From Vibrio artabrorum (GTDB lineage Bacteria; Pseudomonadota; Gammaproteobacteria; Enterobacterales; Vibrionaceae), in assembly GCF_024347295.1 (NCBI RefSeq), contig NZ_AP025459.1, positions 620,001 to 684,000 on the forward strand: DNA of 64,000 nucleotides, given 5' to 3'. Under the pieces are notes generated by a model. That model was not told where the DNA came from. It made no database searches and worked only from the letters and a program-made list of their open reading frames with translations. Both the position numbers and the translations under genes were made by a program. Each line of letters starts with the position of its first letter. The stretch's first letter is position 1. Shown here piece by piece: positions 36,278-47,002 of this stretch.

Positions 36278-37012
36278 TTAGCTATGCTGACGACGCATGT
36301 TGTCGAGAATAATGCCTGTCGCCATGGCTACGTTCAAAGATTCGGCACCACCGAATGCGGGAATCGTGATCTTATCCGTTACGAACTTAGCCGCATGTTC
36401 ACGAATACCGTGTGACTCGCTACCCATCAGTAAAATACCATTGGCCGTAAACTCTGTCTTATGGACACTTTCGCCTTCTAAGAATGCACCGTAAACAGGC
36501 AGGTTCGCTTGCTCTAAGTAAGCTGGTAAATCTGTTTGGCTTACCTGAACTCGGCCAAAACTGCCCATAGTCGCGCTGATCGTTTTAGGGTTGTATGGGT
36601 CTGCGCAATCGCTGCTGGCAACGATATGCTTGATACCATACCAGTCTGCTACGCGAATAATCGTGCCTAGGTTACCTGGGTCTGACACGCCATCAAGTGC
36701 GATCATCAGCCCGGTTGCTTTTGGTAATTTAACGGCAGGGATCTCAACAACCGCAATCGCCGCGTTGTTACTCACCAAAGTGCTCGCTTTGGTAAGGTCG
36801 TCTAACGAAGCTTCAACACAATCAAACTCAATCAGTGAAGCGTGATTTTCAGATAAGAAATCCGCGGTAGCAAAGACGTTCTTCACGACTAAGTCACTAT
36901 TGAACAGCTCAAGAACGTTTTTTTCACCTTGAACTAGAAACAGGCCATGGGCTTTACGTTGTTTTTTTTGGCCCAAAGCGCGAAGGAGTTTTAATTGGTT
37001 TTTTGAAATCAT
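36278..37012 (-). CDS. SpoU/TrmH-family RNA 2'-O-methyltransferase
   Basis: A 244-residue SAM-dependent RNA methyltransferase. An N-terminal substrate-binding domain (GLFLVQGEKNVLELF) precedes the SPOUT knot with its three motifs: DPGNLGTIIRVADWYG (catalytic R), LMGSESHGI and PAFGGAESLNVAMA. The product is methylated at a ribose 2' oxygen in rRNA or tRNA; which site is not evident. AGGATAAAAAC precedes the ATG. A single gene. Confidence 0.88.
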   Translation of the reverse strand: MISKNQLKLLRALGQKKQRKAHGLFLVQGEKNVLELFNSDLVVKNVFATADFLSENHASLIEFDCVEASLDDLTKASTLVSNNAAIAVVEIPAVKLPKATGLMIALDGVSDPGNLGTIIRVADWYGIKHIVASSDCADPYNPKTISATMGSFGRVQVSQTDLPAYLEQANLPVYGAFLEGESVHKTEFTANGILLMGSESHGIREHAAKFVTDKITIPAFGGAESLNVAMATGIILDNMRRQHS

Positions 37013-37115
37013 GTTTTTATCCTAGATATAAGCCCGCGCATTATAGAGCAAAGGCTGGAGAACCAAAAGCGTGATAACTCAATGCGATCCACATAAAAAG
37101 CAAAGCGCCCCACTT

Positions 37116-37144
37116 AAAAAGAAAAGCGCACTCAATAGCGCGCT
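37116..37144 (-). terminator. Possible terminator of the Tas-like gene
   Basis: AGCGC / GCGCT forms a short stem, with TTTTCTTTTT on its reverse-strand 3' side, about 60 bases past the stop. Confidence 0.45.
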
Positions 37145-37202
37145 CTTATGGGATTGACTGACCTAAGTTAAGCTCAACCGAACAGGCCGGTAAATTGACG
37201 GC

Positions 37203-38255
37203 TTAGTACGGAGCAGGATAGCGCTTAAAAACCGTGTTGATATCGGTAAGAATCTCTTTTGATAATGGCTTACTGAAAGCAGCAACATTCTCTTTTAGCT
37301 GCCCGATCGTCGTTGCACCAATGATAGTGGACGTCACACCATCGACTTGATTACACCATGCCAATGCCAGTTGGCACGGAGTGAACCCGTGAGCATTCGC
37401 CACTTCAACATAGCCTTTAACCGCTTCATTGGCAGATTCAGTGTCACGGAAAATGCCTTTACGTTGCATGTAAGTCCAACGACTGCCTTCCGGTCTTGCA
37501 CCATCAATGTATTTACCACTGAGCATACCCGCAGCCAGAGGCGACCATGGCAGGTAAGCGACATCTTCGTGCACACAGTTCTCAATCAAATACGGCCAAT
37601 CTTTTGCGTGTAGCAGGTTGAATTCATTTTGGATAGAGACCATACGCGGTAAATCGTACTTCTCACTTAGCTTAAGGTAAGTATTAATGCCCCAAGTGGT
37701 GTCATCTGAAAGACCAATATGGCGAATTTTTCCGGCCTTAATGCAGGTCGCCAGTGCTTGGAGGATCTCCAGCATATCCGCTTCATGCTGTTTTCGGTCG
37801 ATGTCACTGAATCGAATGTGATTTGGACAATGTTTACCAAAGTGTGGAGATGTCCGATTCGGCCAGTGCAGTTGATAAAGGTCGATATAGTCAGTTTGCA
37901 AACGCTTTAAGGAAGCATCAACGGCGGCGATAACGGCGTCACCCGTAATCGGACCACCATCTCGAACCCAAGGTAGTCCGGGCCCCGCTATTTTACTGGC
38001 AATAATGAGCTCTTGGCGGCGCTGTGGATGACGCGATAACCAGTTACCAATAATCGCTTCTGTTTTGCCGTAGGTCTCCGGAGAAGGTGGAACCGCGTAC
38101 ATTTCTGCCGTATCAAGAAAGTTAATACCTTGGCTTAATGCGTATTCGATCTGTTGGTCTGCTTGCTGTTGCGTATTTTGTAGCCCCCAAGTCATGCTAC
38201 CAAGGCAGATACGGGAAACGGGAATTTGACTACTGCCTAGTTTTGAATATTCCAT
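37203..38255 (-). CDS. Aldo/keto reductase (Tas-like)
   Basis: A 350-residue NADPH-dependent barrel enzyme, close in length to E. coli Tas (346). Tetrad: D and Y in LDTAEMYAVP, K in IIASKIAGPG, H in YQLHWPN. The Tas features VPPSPETYGKTEAIIGNWL and STIIGATTIGQLKENV are present. The frame continues 69 codons upstream, but the ATG at 38255 has AGGAATCC before it and matches the family start (MEYSKLGSSQIPVSRICLGS). Substrate unknown. Confidence 0.88.
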   Translation of the reverse strand: MEYSKLGSSQIPVSRICLGSMTWGLQNTQQQADQQIEYALSQGINFLDTAEMYAVPPSPETYGKTEAIIGNWLSRHPQRRQELIIASKIAGPGLPWVRDGGPITGDAVIAAVDASLKRLQTDYIDLYQLHWPNRTSPHFGKHCPNHIRFSDIDRKQHEADMLEILQALATCIKAGKIRHIGLSDDTTWGINTYLKLSEKYDLPRMVSIQNEFNLLHAKDWPYLIENCVHEDVAYLPWSPLAAGMLSGKYIDGARPEGSRWTYMQRKGIFRDTESANEAVKGYVEVANAHGFTPCQLALAWCNQVDGVTSTIIGATTIGQLKENVAAFSKPLSKEILTDINTVFKRYPAPY

Positions 38256-38610
38256 TGAATTCGGGATTCCTGTGGTTAGGTTCTCTGGTACTCGCATTAT
38301 AGTGTTGAAAAGCGGGCGAGTGAGGAATGAAAACGAATATGAATTATTAGCACAAAATGGCGCGACAAGGTATGACATCAGAGAGTTTAGTGAATCATTT
38401 CTCAGCGCGATAAGCTTGCGTGAGTCATGGGCGAAAATACACTTGTGAAAAGTGATGAACAAGAAGTGACGAGTGACGTTCTAATCGTCAAAACGTGGGC
38501 GATCAGAATAGATCAAGAATAAAAAAGCTCTACAGAATAGGGCGTAGAGCTATTTTATAGGGGTATTTTAGGACGAGACAGGGTCTTAATTGTGCTCGGT
38601 ATTCATTGAG
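38256..38610. other. Intergenic stretch with a terminator
   Basis: Promoter region of the Tas-like gene plus the terminator of the 48-aa gene (38520-38551). No further gene seen. Confidence 0.5.
38520..38551 (-). terminator. Terminator of the 48-aa gene
   Basis: AGCTCTAC / GTAGAGCT, an eight-bp stem with a ten-base loop, is followed on the reverse strand by six T. Confidence 0.75.
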
Positions 38611-38757
38611 TTATGAGGTCGCGTTTGTATCTAACCCACCTTGGGTCTGCGCACGTTTAAGCGCTTCCTGTCTTTGAACTTCTTTGTCTGTTAATACGGG
38701 CTGAAGTGTTTCCTCACAGGCTTGAGGATAGAAAATAAAATATTTATTGATCGTCAT
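38611..38757 (-). CDS. 48-residue small protein
   Basis: A short gene, easily missed because of its size. ATG at 38757 with CGGAGACACAGTT before it; TAA at 38611. Product MTINKYFIFYPQACEETLQP, then a charged helix (DKEVQRQEALKRAQTQ), ending GGLDTNATS. It has a ribosome-binding site and a terminator 60 bases downstream, so it looks like a real single-gene unit. Family and function unknown. Confidence 0.6.
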   Translation of the reverse strand: MTINKYFIFYPQACEETLQPVLTDKEVQRQEALKRAQTQGGLDTNATS

Positions 38758-39104
38758 AACTGTGTCTCCGTGTAACGTATGACTGATTCTGCATCAAGGA
38801 TAAATTGTGATCATCATCCACTTTGTACTTTTTTTAGGCTGAGAGTGGAGGGCGTAGAATGTGTACAAAGTCATCGTTTATCATCCTGATGCAAGGTATA
38901 ACTGACGAAACCCTCTGTTTCTAGTATAGGAAGCTTGCCTAATTTCGCACAATAATGATTTAGAGCAATTACATACATGGCTAGGGGCGTAAGATAAAAA
39001 CCTCGCTACTGACTCTACGTAAGTAATCCAATAGCAAATAATTACTTATCTACATAAATAATTAAGTCAGTCACTCAATCACTTAATCCATGGTGAGATG
39101 AATT
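38758..39104. other. Divergent promoter region between the 48-aa gene and pepT
   Basis: No gene. A weak CRP-like half site (TGTGATCATC, near 38807) and AT-rich tracts are all I can see. Confidence 0.4.
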
Positions 39105-40337
39105 ATGGAAAAGCTTGTCGAACGCTTCCTCAATTACGTTACTTTTGATACCCAATCCGATCCTTCTAATCAGCAATGCCCAAGTTCTCCGGGTCAAATC
39201 ACGTTTGCTGAAGCCTTAAAAGCAGAATTGATCGCATTAGAGTTAGCTGATGTCTCTCTAGACCAAAACGGTTACTTGATGGCAAAGCTGCCGTCGAATG
39301 TTGATTACCCAGTGCCATCCATTGGTTTTGTCGCACATATGGACACTGCACCTGATGCTTCTGGTTTAAACGTTAAACCCCAAGTTGTTAAAAACTACCA
39401 AGGCCAAACCATTGAGTTAGGTGACAGTGGTGAGAGCTTGAACCCGAGCCAATACCCAGATCTTAATCACCTACATGGACATGATCTGATCACGACAGAT
39501 GGAACGACTTTGCTTGGCGCTGATAATAAGGCGGGCATCGCTGAAATCATCAGTGCAATTGCTTATCTGAAAGCGAACCCTGAAATCAAACACGGTGACA
39601 TTTGTATCGGCTTTACGCCAGATGAAGAGATTGGCCGTGGCGCGAACTTGTTTGATGTGAAAAAATTTGGTGCTGAGTGGGCGTATACTATTGATGGCGG
39701 CCCTGTCGGAGAGTTGGAATTTGAGAACTTTAACGCCACGAGCGCCGATGTTATTTGTCATGGCGTGAACGTTCATCCGGGTACGGCAAAAGGTAAAATG
39801 GTCAACTCAATGAACATTGCGGCGCAATTCCAGTTGATGATGCCTGCGCAAGAAACACCTGAGTGTACTGAAGGTTATGAAGGTTTCTACCACTTGAAAT
39901 CGGCTGAAATGGGCGTGGCGCATTCTGAATTAGGCTACATCATTCGTGATTTTGAGCGAGAAGGAGTCGAAGCGCGTAAAGCATTCATGCAACAGAAAGT
40001 GGATGAGTTAAATGCGCGTCTTGAAAAGGGCCATGTTGAGTTGGTGTTGACTGACAGCTACTTCAATATGAAAGAGATGGTAGAACCACATCAACATATT
40101 ATCGAATTGGCTAAGCAAGCGATGATTAAGTGCGATGTTGAGCCAATGATTAAGCCTATCCGAGGTGGTACGGACGGTGCTCGCTTGTCGTTTATGGGGT
40201 TACCATGTCCGAATATCTTTACTGGTGGCTATAACTTCCACGGTATTCATGAGTTCATTACGATTCAAGGTATGGAACAGGCGGTTAAAGTGATTGTTGA
40301 GCTGTCTCAACGTACCGCAGTTCACTACAAAAAATAG
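39105..40337 (+). CDS. pepT: Tripeptide aminopeptidase PepT (M20 family)
   Basis: A 410-residue cytoplasmic zinc enzyme that removes the N-terminal residue of tripeptides. M20 metal motifs: [11 protein letters not shown] (H and the D that activates), [19 protein letters not shown] (catalytic and ligand glutamates) and [10 protein letters not shown]. The opening [16 protein letters not shown] is typical of PepT. Length as expected (~408). GGTGAGATG precedes the ATG. A terminator lies 99 bases downstream; no partner gene. Confidence 0.95.
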   Translation: MEKLVERFLNYVTFDTQSDPSNQQCPSSPGQITFAEALKAELIALELADVSLDQNGYLMAKLPSNVDYPVPSIGFVAHMDTAPDASGLNVKPQVVKNYQGQTIELGDSGESLNPSQYPDLNHLHGHDLITTDGTTLLGADNKAGIAEIISAIAYLKANPEIKHGDICIGFTPDEEIGRGANLFDVKKFGAEWAYTIDGGPVGELEFENFNATSADVICHGVNVHPGTAKGKMVNSMNIAAQFQLMMPAQETPECTEGYEGFYHLKSAEMGVAHSELGYIIRDFEREGVEARKAFMQQKVDELNARLEKGHVELVLTDSYFNMKEMVEPHQHIIELAKQAMIKCDVEPMIKPIRGGTDGARLSFMGLPCPNIFTGGYNFHGIHEFITIQGMEQAVKVIVELSQRTAVHYKK

Positions 40338-40691
40338 CAGCTTAGAACGCGAACTCTCTTGATATTGTTGAGAGTATTCAATAGTACTCTCGTTAAGCAA
40401 AGGGCGTTCGCGATCAAACAATCAGTATAATTTTGCACCCACTTAGCCGTGGGTGTTGTTGTTTTTGGGCTGGGTGTTACTGCACTGCCTGTTTTGAACG
40501 ATTTAATTCGGTTGTGATTTGGTGTGAAACTTTTGGTCAATTTATTACTTCTACCAAGATAAAATGATAGCCTTATCTCTATAGTTAACATAAGCATGCA
40601 ATCGAGCGCTCTCAAATGAGTGTTTGTCCATAACGCCGTTTGTGGCTGTTTTTTTGTAAAGCTAATCGTCTCAAAGCGAAAGGAATAAGTA
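40338..40691. other. Structured 3' region of pepT and promoter of the MscS gene
   Basis: Contains nested inverted repeats at 40345-40409 (GAACGC / GCGTTC around ACTCTC / GAGAGT) and the terminator at 40436-40466. The second half is AT-rich promoter DNA. No gene seen. Confidence 0.45.
40436..40466 (+). terminator. Terminator of pepT
   Basis: CACCCAC / GTGGGTG stem with a six-base loop, followed by TTGTTGTTTTT. Confidence 0.8.
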
Positions 40692-41534
40692 ATGGAAAAG
40701 ATGTGGCAAGTAATAGATTTCCTGCTCGCGCATAAGTTTATTTTCAGTGCTCTGATCATCGGTATTATTTTGATCATCCGACGCATCACATTGTCTCAGA
40801 TTCGAGGTGATGTTGCTTTCCTGAGCGAAGATCAACGGAATTGGATGTCACGAACCAAGAACGGTACCTTTGCCGTGATCGTATTTACGATGTTCGTTTT
40901 GTGGAAATCGGAAATAAGCGAGTTTGCCCTGTCTGTGACGGCGATTGCTGTCGCGATAGTCGTTGCTTCAAAAGAGATCATCTTGTGCTTTACCGGTTCA
41001 ATTCAACGAGCGAGTTCTCGTTCATTTCGAATCGGTGATTGGATTGAGGTAGGCAAAATAAGCGGAGAGGTGATTGAGCATAATTTGATGGCGACGGTTA
41101 TTCAGGAGATTGACCTTTATCATGGGCAATATCATTTCACGGGTAAAACGGCGACGCTGCCCAACAGTATGTTTTTTACTTACCCGGTGAAAAACCTGAA
41201 TTTCATGAAGCGTTATGTTTATCACAGCTTTACCGTGATCGTAAAAGAATTCGTTAACCTATATCCAATGTTGCCGGGACTGAACATTAAAATTGAAGAA
41301 CATTGTGACGAATTTATTGATGTTGCACGCCGTTATAACAGTGTGATTGAAAAGCATGCAGGTGTAGACCTTCCGGGGCCTGAGCCTCATATCCACATCA
41401 CGAGCAGCTCAACAGGTGAGCAAGAGGTCCACTTTATGATTTTTTGCCCAACAGAAAAAGCGGTTCATTTAGAGCAAGATATTCGGAAAGCGTTTATGGA
41501 AGCCTACGCGCTGGAATTCCCAGCCGTCAGTTAA
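40692..41534 (+). CDS. Small MscS-family channel protein
   Basis: A 280-residue protein. Two or three N-terminal helices (FIFSALIIGIILII; FAVIVFTMFVLW; LSVTAIAVAIVVASKEIILCFTG) are followed by the MscS beta domain (FRIGDWIEVGKISGEVIEHN; TATLPNSMFF). Compared with MscS, the pore helix is altered (VASKEIILCF in place of the usual alanine/glycine LQD pattern), so gating may differ. It probably lies in the inner membrane. AAAGGAATAAG precedes the ATG. Confidence 0.82.
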   Translation: MEKMWQVIDFLLAHKFIFSALIIGIILIIRRITLSQIRGDVAFLSEDQRNWMSRTKNGTFAVIVFTMFVLWKSEISEFALSVTAIAVAIVVASKEIILCFTGSIQRASSRSFRIGDWIEVGKISGEVIEHNLMATVIQEIDLYHGQYHFTGKTATLPNSMFFTYPVKNLNFMKRYVYHSFTVIVKEFVNLYPMLPGLNIKIEEHCDEFIDVARRYNSVIEKHAGVDLPGPEPHIHITSSSTGEQEVHFMIFCPTEKAVHLEQDIRKAFMEAYALEFPAVS

Positions 41535-41602
41535 TTTGCTTGTTTTTGTTATCAACCAGCGGCATTAATGATGCTTGTATTCACTTATATGATTTCATTT
41601 TA

Positions 41603-41644
41603 GAAAGCAGAAAGCAGAAAGCAGAAAGCAGAAAGCAGAAAGCC
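41603..41644. repeat. Heptanucleotide tandem repeat (GAAAGCA, five full units plus a variant)
   Basis: Five exact GAAAGCA units and a sixth, GAAAGCC, run directly into the terminator stem at 41641. Such arrays change copy number by slippage. It is non-coding, past the MscS stop. Confidence 0.92.
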
Positions 41645-41676
41645 GAGAGCGATAAGATCGACTCTCGGCTTTTTTG
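41641..41676. terminator. Terminator between the MscS and dCMP deaminase genes
   Basis: AGCCGAGAG / CTCTCGGCT stem with a loop of about 12 bases and a T run (T6), serving the forward gene. Confidence 0.85.
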
Positions 41677-41699
41677 TTCGATAAATCTAGGGGGAGGGC

Positions 41700-42143
41700 T
41701 CAGTCTAATTCGGCAAGTGGTAGCCAATCAATGTGTACGCCTGCTTGCTCAAACATATCTTGGCTTACTTTGATTTTATCTCCCCAACGAGACAAGAAGT
41801 CTTCACTTTGCTCTGGGCAGTGGACAGCAGAGATACCCGTTTGAATTATCTTGGCTGCGCAGTTTGGACAAGGAAAATGAGTCACCCAGATTTCACAGCT
41901 ATCTAAATCACGTTTAGCGAACAGAATGGCATTCTCTTCAGCATGCAGTGTTTTGAGATACTTCATTTCACGATCATCGGTATCGGCACTGTCTGATACG
42001 CCATGAGGGTAACCATTAAACCCGACTGAAACGATGCGGTTATGCTTGGTTATGACAGCACCAACTTGTGTTGATGGATCTTTACTCCAAGAGCCAACTA
42101 GCTCAGCCATTTGATAAAAACGTTTAGCCCATTTTGAAATCAT
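41700..42143 (-). CDS. Deoxycytidylate (dCMP) deaminase family protein
   Basis: A 147-residue zinc deaminase that converts dCMP to dUMP for thymidylate synthesis. Zinc site: H67 with the proton-shuttling E69 in LHAEENAI, and C92/C95 in PCPNC. The ComEB/dCMP deaminase opening DPSTQVGAVI and GFNGYPHGV support that class over cytidine or tRNA deaminases. AAGGTAATTCAC precedes the ATG. Single gene. Confidence 0.88.
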   Translation of the reverse strand: MISKWAKRFYQMAELVGSWSKDPSTQVGAVITKHNRIVSVGFNGYPHGVSDSADTDDREMKYLKTLHAEENAILFAKRDLDSCEIWVTHFPCPNCAAKIIQTGISAVHCPEQSEDFLSRWGDKIKVSQDMFEQAGVHIDWLPLAELD

Positions 42144-42401
42144 GTGAATTACCTTAAGTAATTAAATATGAATGCTTATCTAACAAGATACAGGATGTGC
42201 GTTAATATACCTAGTTGATCAAAGCGTTGAAAGGGTTTTGGATTAAAATTGTTGCTTATTTGTAATCGCATTATAAGCATCGGGTTGCCTGTTACACACT
42301 GATACATATTCCAAGTAACAATTGATATTCCTCGGACATTTTAGGCATGGGTGTTACGTAACTTTCATACTGTTCAAATTCTTATAAGTGACGGTATAAC
42401 A

Positions 42402-43538
42402 ATGCGTAAAAAGTTAATCCTTACGGCTCTTGCAAGCTCTCTTTTTCTTGCTGGATGTGGGCCAGATGCCCAGAATGCCAAGCAAGCGCCATTACCTCTC
42501 GTAGCTGTACAGGATGTTAGCGTTATTTCTCACCAGCAAAGTAAGTCGTACATCGGTCGTATTGAAGCGGTTGAAGATACGGCGATCACGGCGCAGGTTT
42601 CGGGCTACTTACAAAGCCGCCATTTCAAAGAGGGACAAATGGTCGAGAAGGGCCAGCTGCTCTATTCGATTGAACCATCGCCATTTGAAGCTCAAGTCGC
42701 CAGTGCAAAAGCATCGGTTGCTCAAGCGAATGCGAACCTTAAAAAAGCAGAGCTTGACTTTAATCGTGGTAAAAACCTCCTTCCTAAAGGCAGTATTTCT
42801 CAATCGGAATTTGATGCTTTAACGGCAAATTTATTAGGTTCTCAAGCTCAGCTTGAAGCAAGCCAAGCTCAGCTTAATGCCGCGAATGTTCAACTTTCTC
42901 ACACCCAAATTATCGCGCCTTTTTCTGGGAGAATTAGCGACACCAAAGTCAGTCAAGGGGACCTCGTTTCACCCTCCTCAGGAGTACTGACTACTTTGGT
43001 TAGCTTAGATCCCATTCATGCATCGTTCAGCATCAGCGAGCGTGAGCGTATAGAGTTGGGTATGGATCGTATTGAAGGCGATGGCAGCAGTAGCTCTGAT
43101 CGCGTTGATGTTGAGATTGTGTTGGAAAACGGTGAGGTTTTCGAGCACCTAGGTCAGCTGGATTTCTTAGGCAATCGTATCAATCTCAATACAGGTACGA
43201 TCGCGATGCGCGCGATTGTCGATAACCCTGCACAACAACTTTTGCCTGGCCAACACGTACGCGTAAATCTGCGTGATAAAAAAGCAATAGATGTTGTGAC
43301 GATTCCTCGCCGTGCCGTTCAAACCGATTTAGAAGGTGATTTTGTGATGGTGTTAGTCGAAGGTGATACCACACCAGTTGCTGAGCGTAGAAACATCCAA
43401 ATGGGTCGACAGGTTGAAGGGGGGGTGATTGTTCATTCTGGCCTAGAGAAAAACGACGTGGTCATCACTCAAGGCCTACAGCGTGTCCGTAATGGTATGT
43501 CTGTTCGTATTCAACCTTCTGCTGAACAAGCGGAATAA
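42402..43538 (+). CDS. RND efflux periplasmic adaptor (lipoprotein)
   Basis: A 378-residue membrane-fusion protein of the AcrA/HlyD family that links an RND pump to an outer-membrane channel. The ATG at 42402 gives a lipoprotein signal ([19 protein letters not shown], cysteine 19). Next come a lipoyl-like half ([20 protein letters not shown]), a coiled-coil hairpin with alternating Q/A/S heptads (~100-160), the matching lipoyl half ([14 protein letters not shown]) and a beta-barrel. It ends 11 bases before the pump gene, a clear operon. No TolC-type gene is present here, so an outside one must serve. Confidence 0.92.
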   Translation: MRKKLILTALASSLFLAGCGPDAQNAKQAPLPLVAVQDVSVISHQQSKSYIGRIEAVEDTAITAQVSGYLQSRHFKEGQMVEKGQLLYSIEPSPFEAQVASAKASVAQANANLKKAELDFNRGKNLLPKGSISQSEFDALTANLLGSQAQLEASQAQLNAANVQLSHTQIIAPFSGRISDTKVSQGDLVSPSSGVLTTLVSLDPIHASFSISERERIELGMDRIEGDGSSSSDRVDVEIVLENGEVFEHLGQLDFLGNRINLNTGTIAMRAIVDNPAQQLLPGQHVRVNLRDKKAIDVVTIPRRAVQTDLEGDFVMVLVEGDTTPVAERRNIQMGRQVEGGVIVHSGLEKNDVVITQGLQRVRNGMSVRIQPSAEQAE

Positions 43539-43549
43539 GGGAACTATTT

Positions 43550-46500
43550 ATGTTAAGTCGTTTCTTTATTCAAAGGCCTAAGTTTGCCCTTGTTATTTCC
43601 ATCATATTAACGCTGGCAGGCGCGATTTCTCTCGCTATTTTGCCAGTCGCTGAATATCCAAAAATAAGTCCGCCTTCTGTCAGTGTTTCTGCATTCTACA
43701 CGGGGGCAAGTGCGGAAGTGGTAGAACAGGCGATAGCCGACCCCATAGAGACTTCGGTTAACGGCGTTGAAGATATGATTTATATGTCTTCTAAAAGTGC
43801 AAACGATGGTTCATACAACCTTAATGTCACCTTTGATGTTGGGACGGATCCAGATATGGCTCAGGTCAACGTCCAGAACCGCGTTGCTCAAATTGAATCG
43901 AAGCTTCCACAAGAAGTAAGAATGGTGGGTGTAACGGTTAAGAAGCGTTCTCCGGACCTGTTGATGGTATTGAACTTCTATTCGCCAAACGGAGAGTATG
44001 ACGATCAATTCCTGATCAACTATGTAAACTTGAACATTAAAGACCAATTAGCACGTGTGTCGGGGATCAGTGAAGTAAACGTGTTGGGTGGCGGTGAGTA
44101 CTCGATGCGTGTTTGGTTAGACCCGGAGAAAATGGCAACGCTTAACTTAACCACATCAGATGTGTACGGAGCATTGGCAGAGCAGAATGTTCAAGTCGCG
44201 GCAGGTCGTATTGGTGCTGCGCCATACGCTAATCCACAAGAGGTACAGTTCAACTTAGTCACCAAAGGTCGACTCGAAACGGCTGAGGAGTTTGAAAATG
44301 TTGTCCTTCGCGCTAATCAAGATGGTTCAACGGTTTACTTAAAAGACGTTGCACGCGTCGAGCTCGGTAAAAAGTTCTACGACGGCAATGGTAAATACCG
44401 TGGTCAAGATGCTTCAATCGTAACACTGTCACTTCAATCAGACGCGAACGCGCTGGAAAGTGGTAAAGCGGTCATGGCAATGCTCGACAATTTGAGCAAA
44501 AACTTCCCTGAAGGCGTCGCTTATGAGGCCAGTTATGACACCACATTATTTGTAGCAGAGTCGATCAAAGGCGTCGTCAAAACATTAATTGAAGCCATTT
44601 TATTGGTTATCGCGGTGACATACCTGTTTTTGGGCAGTGCTCGTGCAACCTTGATTCCTGTAGTGGCGATACCGGTCTCTTTGATTGGTACTTTCGCGGT
44701 AATGCAAATGACAGGGTTTACGATCAACACCGTAACCCTGTTTGGTTTGATATTGGCGATTGGTATCGTAGTTGATGATGCGATCTTGGTTATTGAGAAC
44801 GTCGATACCACGATGGCCAAAGACCCAACCATTTCACCGCGTAAAGCCACCCTTATTGCGATGAAAGAAGTGACCGGCCCGATCGTTACTTCAACCTTGG
44901 TTCTGTTAGCGGTATTCATCCCAGTGGCAATGCTGCCAGGTATCACGGGAATCATGTATCGTCAGTTCGCTCTGACTATCTGTATCGCGGTGGTTATCTC
45001 GTCGATTAACGCATTAACACTTTCCCCAGCATTGTGTTCACTGGTTCTCAAGCAAGGTGGTGGAAATACGGCGCGTTGGTATCAAGCGTTTAACCGTGGT
45101 CTTGAATCAGTCACCAATAAATACGGTCAAATTGCAGGTTTCCTCGTGAAAAAGGGAGCTTTGCTGTTTACCTTCTTTGTGGTGGCACTGGCGGCTGTTA
45201 CTTACTTCACCAAGACAACGTCAACGGCATTCGTTCCTCAAGAAGATAAAGGGATTTTGCTGGTGAATGTTCAATTGCCCGATGCGGCGTCTTTGTCCCG
45301 TACAGAAGAGGTCACTGAGCAATTGCTTGAAATGGTTGAGCAAGAGCCTGGGGTTGATGGCGTAACACTGGTTAATGGTTATGCATTCATGACGGGCGCT
45401 TCCGCGTCGAATGGTGCGTCGCTTTTCATTAAACTTCACGATTGGGATATGCGTAATGCGTTAAAGGGAGAGCATTCAGCTCAAGCGATCTCGCAGCGTA
45501 TTAATGGTCGAGCAGCAACGGAACTGCCTCAAGCTATCGTCTTTGCTATGGGACCACCTGCGGTGCCAGGTATGGGCGCGGCTTCTGGTTTCGAATTTGT
45601 TCTTGAAGACACATTAGGTCGTAGCCGTACTGATTTAGCGATGGTTATGAATGACGTGATTGCTGAGGCCACGAAACAGCCAGAGATTTCACACACATTC
45701 AGTACCTTCCGTGCCAATGTACCGCATTACTATGTCGACATTGACCGTGAGAAAGCGCAACAACTTGGTATTCCGTTGTCGGAAATCTTCCAAACACTGC
45801 AAGGGAACCTAGGTTCACTCTACGTGAATGATTTCACCATGTTTGGTAAGAATTTCCGCGTAACCATGCAAGCTGACAGTGAACACCGTAGTAGCATGGA
45901 TGACCTACAACGATTCCACGTTCGTTCGTCTAATGGTGAGATGATCCCATTAAGTACCTTAGTTACGTACGACCAGATCTTCGAACCGGATGTAGCATGG
46001 CGCTACAACATGTACCGAAGTGCCGTGATCCAAGGGCAACCCGCTCCGGGTTACTCAAGTGGTGATGCGATTGCGGCTATGGAACGGGTGGCGGCAGATG
46101 TATTGCCTCAGGGTTATCAGTACGAATGGACAGGTATGGCATATCAAGAAGTTCTTGCTGGCAACCAAGCCATTTTCGCTTTTGCATTGGCATTGATCTT
46201 CATCTATCTGTTTATGGTCGCTCAGTACGAAAGCTGGACCATACCCATTGCCATTATCTTAGTGGTACCCGTTGCGACTCTCGGTTCCTTTTTAGCCTTG
46301 AACCTGACAGGGACACCGTTGAACCTCTATGCACAAATCGGTTTAGTGCTCTTGATAGCCTTAGCCGCAAAGAACGCCATCTTGATTGTGGAGTTCGCGA
46401 AAGTTGAACGTGAAGAAAAAGACACATCAATCGAAGATGCCGCTGTGAAGGGGGGAACACTGCGTTTCCGCGCTGTGAACATGACGTCTTGGTCGTTTAT

Positions 46501-46702
46501 CTTAGGTATCTTCCCGCTTATTTTTGCTGCGGGTGCGGGTCACGTGAGTCAGAACTCGTTGGGTATTTCACTGATCGGTGGTCTGTTATGTGTATTACTG
46601 GCGGGTACGTTCTTAATTCCCGGTTTCTATGCTTTCGTGCAACGCCAGCGTGAAAAGGCACACGGTGGTAACACGAAGTTGATTCCTCTCGATGATGAGT
46701 AA
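43550..46702 (+). CDS. RND (HAE-1) multidrug efflux pump, AcrB family
   Basis: A 1050-residue, 12-helix proton-driven exporter. Membrane start [20 protein letters not shown]; two large periplasmic loops; the proton relay is intact, with D409/D410 in [14 protein letters not shown] (AcrB D407/D408) and K941 in [13 protein letters not shown] (AcrB K940). It would export drugs, detergents or bile-like compounds with the adaptor upstream. AAGGGAAC precedes the ATG. It belongs with the Vibrio Vex/Vme pumps, but I cannot say which one. No regulator gene adjoins. Confidence 0.95.
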   Translation: MLSRFFIQRPKFALVISIILTLAGAISLAILPVAEYPKISPPSVSVSAFYTGASAEVVEQAIADPIETSVNGVEDMIYMSSKSANDGSYNLNVTFDVGTDPDMAQVNVQNRVAQIESKLPQEVRMVGVTVKKRSPDLLMVLNFYSPNGEYDDQFLINYVNLNIKDQLARVSGISEVNVLGGGEYSMRVWLDPEKMATLNLTTSDVYGALAEQNVQVAAGRIGAAPYANPQEVQFNLVTKGRLETAEEFENVVLRANQDGSTVYLKDVARVELGKKFYDGNGKYRGQDASIVTLSLQSDANALESGKAVMAMLDNLSKNFPEGVAYEASYDTTLFVAESIKGVVKTLIEAILLVIAVTYLFLGSARATLIPVVAIPVSLIGTFAVMQMTGFTINTVTLFGLILAIGIVVDDAILVIENVDTTMAKDPTISPRKATLIAMKEVTGPIVTSTLVLLAVFIPVAMLPGITGIMYRQFALTICIAVVISSINALTLSPALCSLVLKQGGGNTARWYQAFNRGLESVTNKYGQIAGFLVKKGALLFTFFVVALAAVTYFTKTTSTAFVPQEDKGILLVNVQLPDAASLSRTEEVTEQLLEMVEQEPGVDGVTLVNGYAFMTGASASNGASLFIKLHDWDMRNALKGEHSAQAISQRINGRAATELPQAIVFAMGPPAVPGMGAASGFEFVLEDTLGRSRTDLAMVMNDVIAEATKQPEISHTFSTFRANVPHYYVDIDREKAQQLGIPLSEIFQTLQGNLGSLYVNDFTMFGKNFRVTMQADSEHRSSMDDLQRFHVRSSNGEMIPLSTLVTYDQIFEPDVAWRYNMYRSAVIQGQPAPGYSSGDAIAAMERVAADVLPQGYQYEWTGMAYQEVLAGNQAIFAFALALIFIYLFMVAQYESWTIPIAIILVVPVATLGSFLALNLTGTPLNLYAQIGLVLLIALAAKNAILIVEFAKVEREEKDTSIEDAAVKGGTLRFRAVNMTSWSFILGIFPLIFAAGAGHVSQNSLGISLIGGLLCVLLAGTFLIPGFYAFVQRQREKAHGGNTKLIPLDDE

Positions 46703-47002
46703 AGCGCATCAATGCTAAGTAAACTGACCGTTTATAATAAAGGCTTGGTATTGTTCTAAGCCTTTTATATTTCAATAGGGAATCAATAAAACAATACATA
46801 TAACCAAATGTTTATTTTTTGATGGAGCTAAAAGTCTAATTTTAGGTTTGTAATAAAATGATGTTTTATTGCTAACGTTTTGTTTTTAAAAGAGGTATTG
46901 GGGTTCAGCTAACGTGTGTATGCTCGAAAAGGTTTGCACAATAATGTGAAGTGTTTCAAAATTAACGTGTTACATTGAAATTTATTACGCATTGAGGTTC
47001 TT
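46703..47002. other. Gap after the RND operon
   Basis: Contains the terminator (46739-46766) and AT-rich DNA. A CRP-like palindrome, TGTGAAGTGTTTCAAA, lies at 46945-46960, about 45 bases before the MaoC-like gene. Confidence 0.35.
46739..46766 (+). terminator. Terminator of the RND operon
   Basis: AAAGGCTT / AAGCCTTT stem with an 11-base loop, then TATATT. Confidence 0.75.

Noticed and set aside
38256..38462. 69-codon N-terminal extension of the Tas-like reductase
   Set aside because: Family alignment and the AGGAATCC site favour the start at 38255.
41444..41773. Frame through the heptamer repeat (ESRKQKA units)
   Set aside because: It runs out of the MscS frame into the repeat and terminator and overlaps the deaminase gene; it has no start signal.
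44533..44955. 140-codon frame antisense to the RND pump
   Set aside because: No start signal, biased composition from the opposite reading of membrane codons, and the pump frame is certain.
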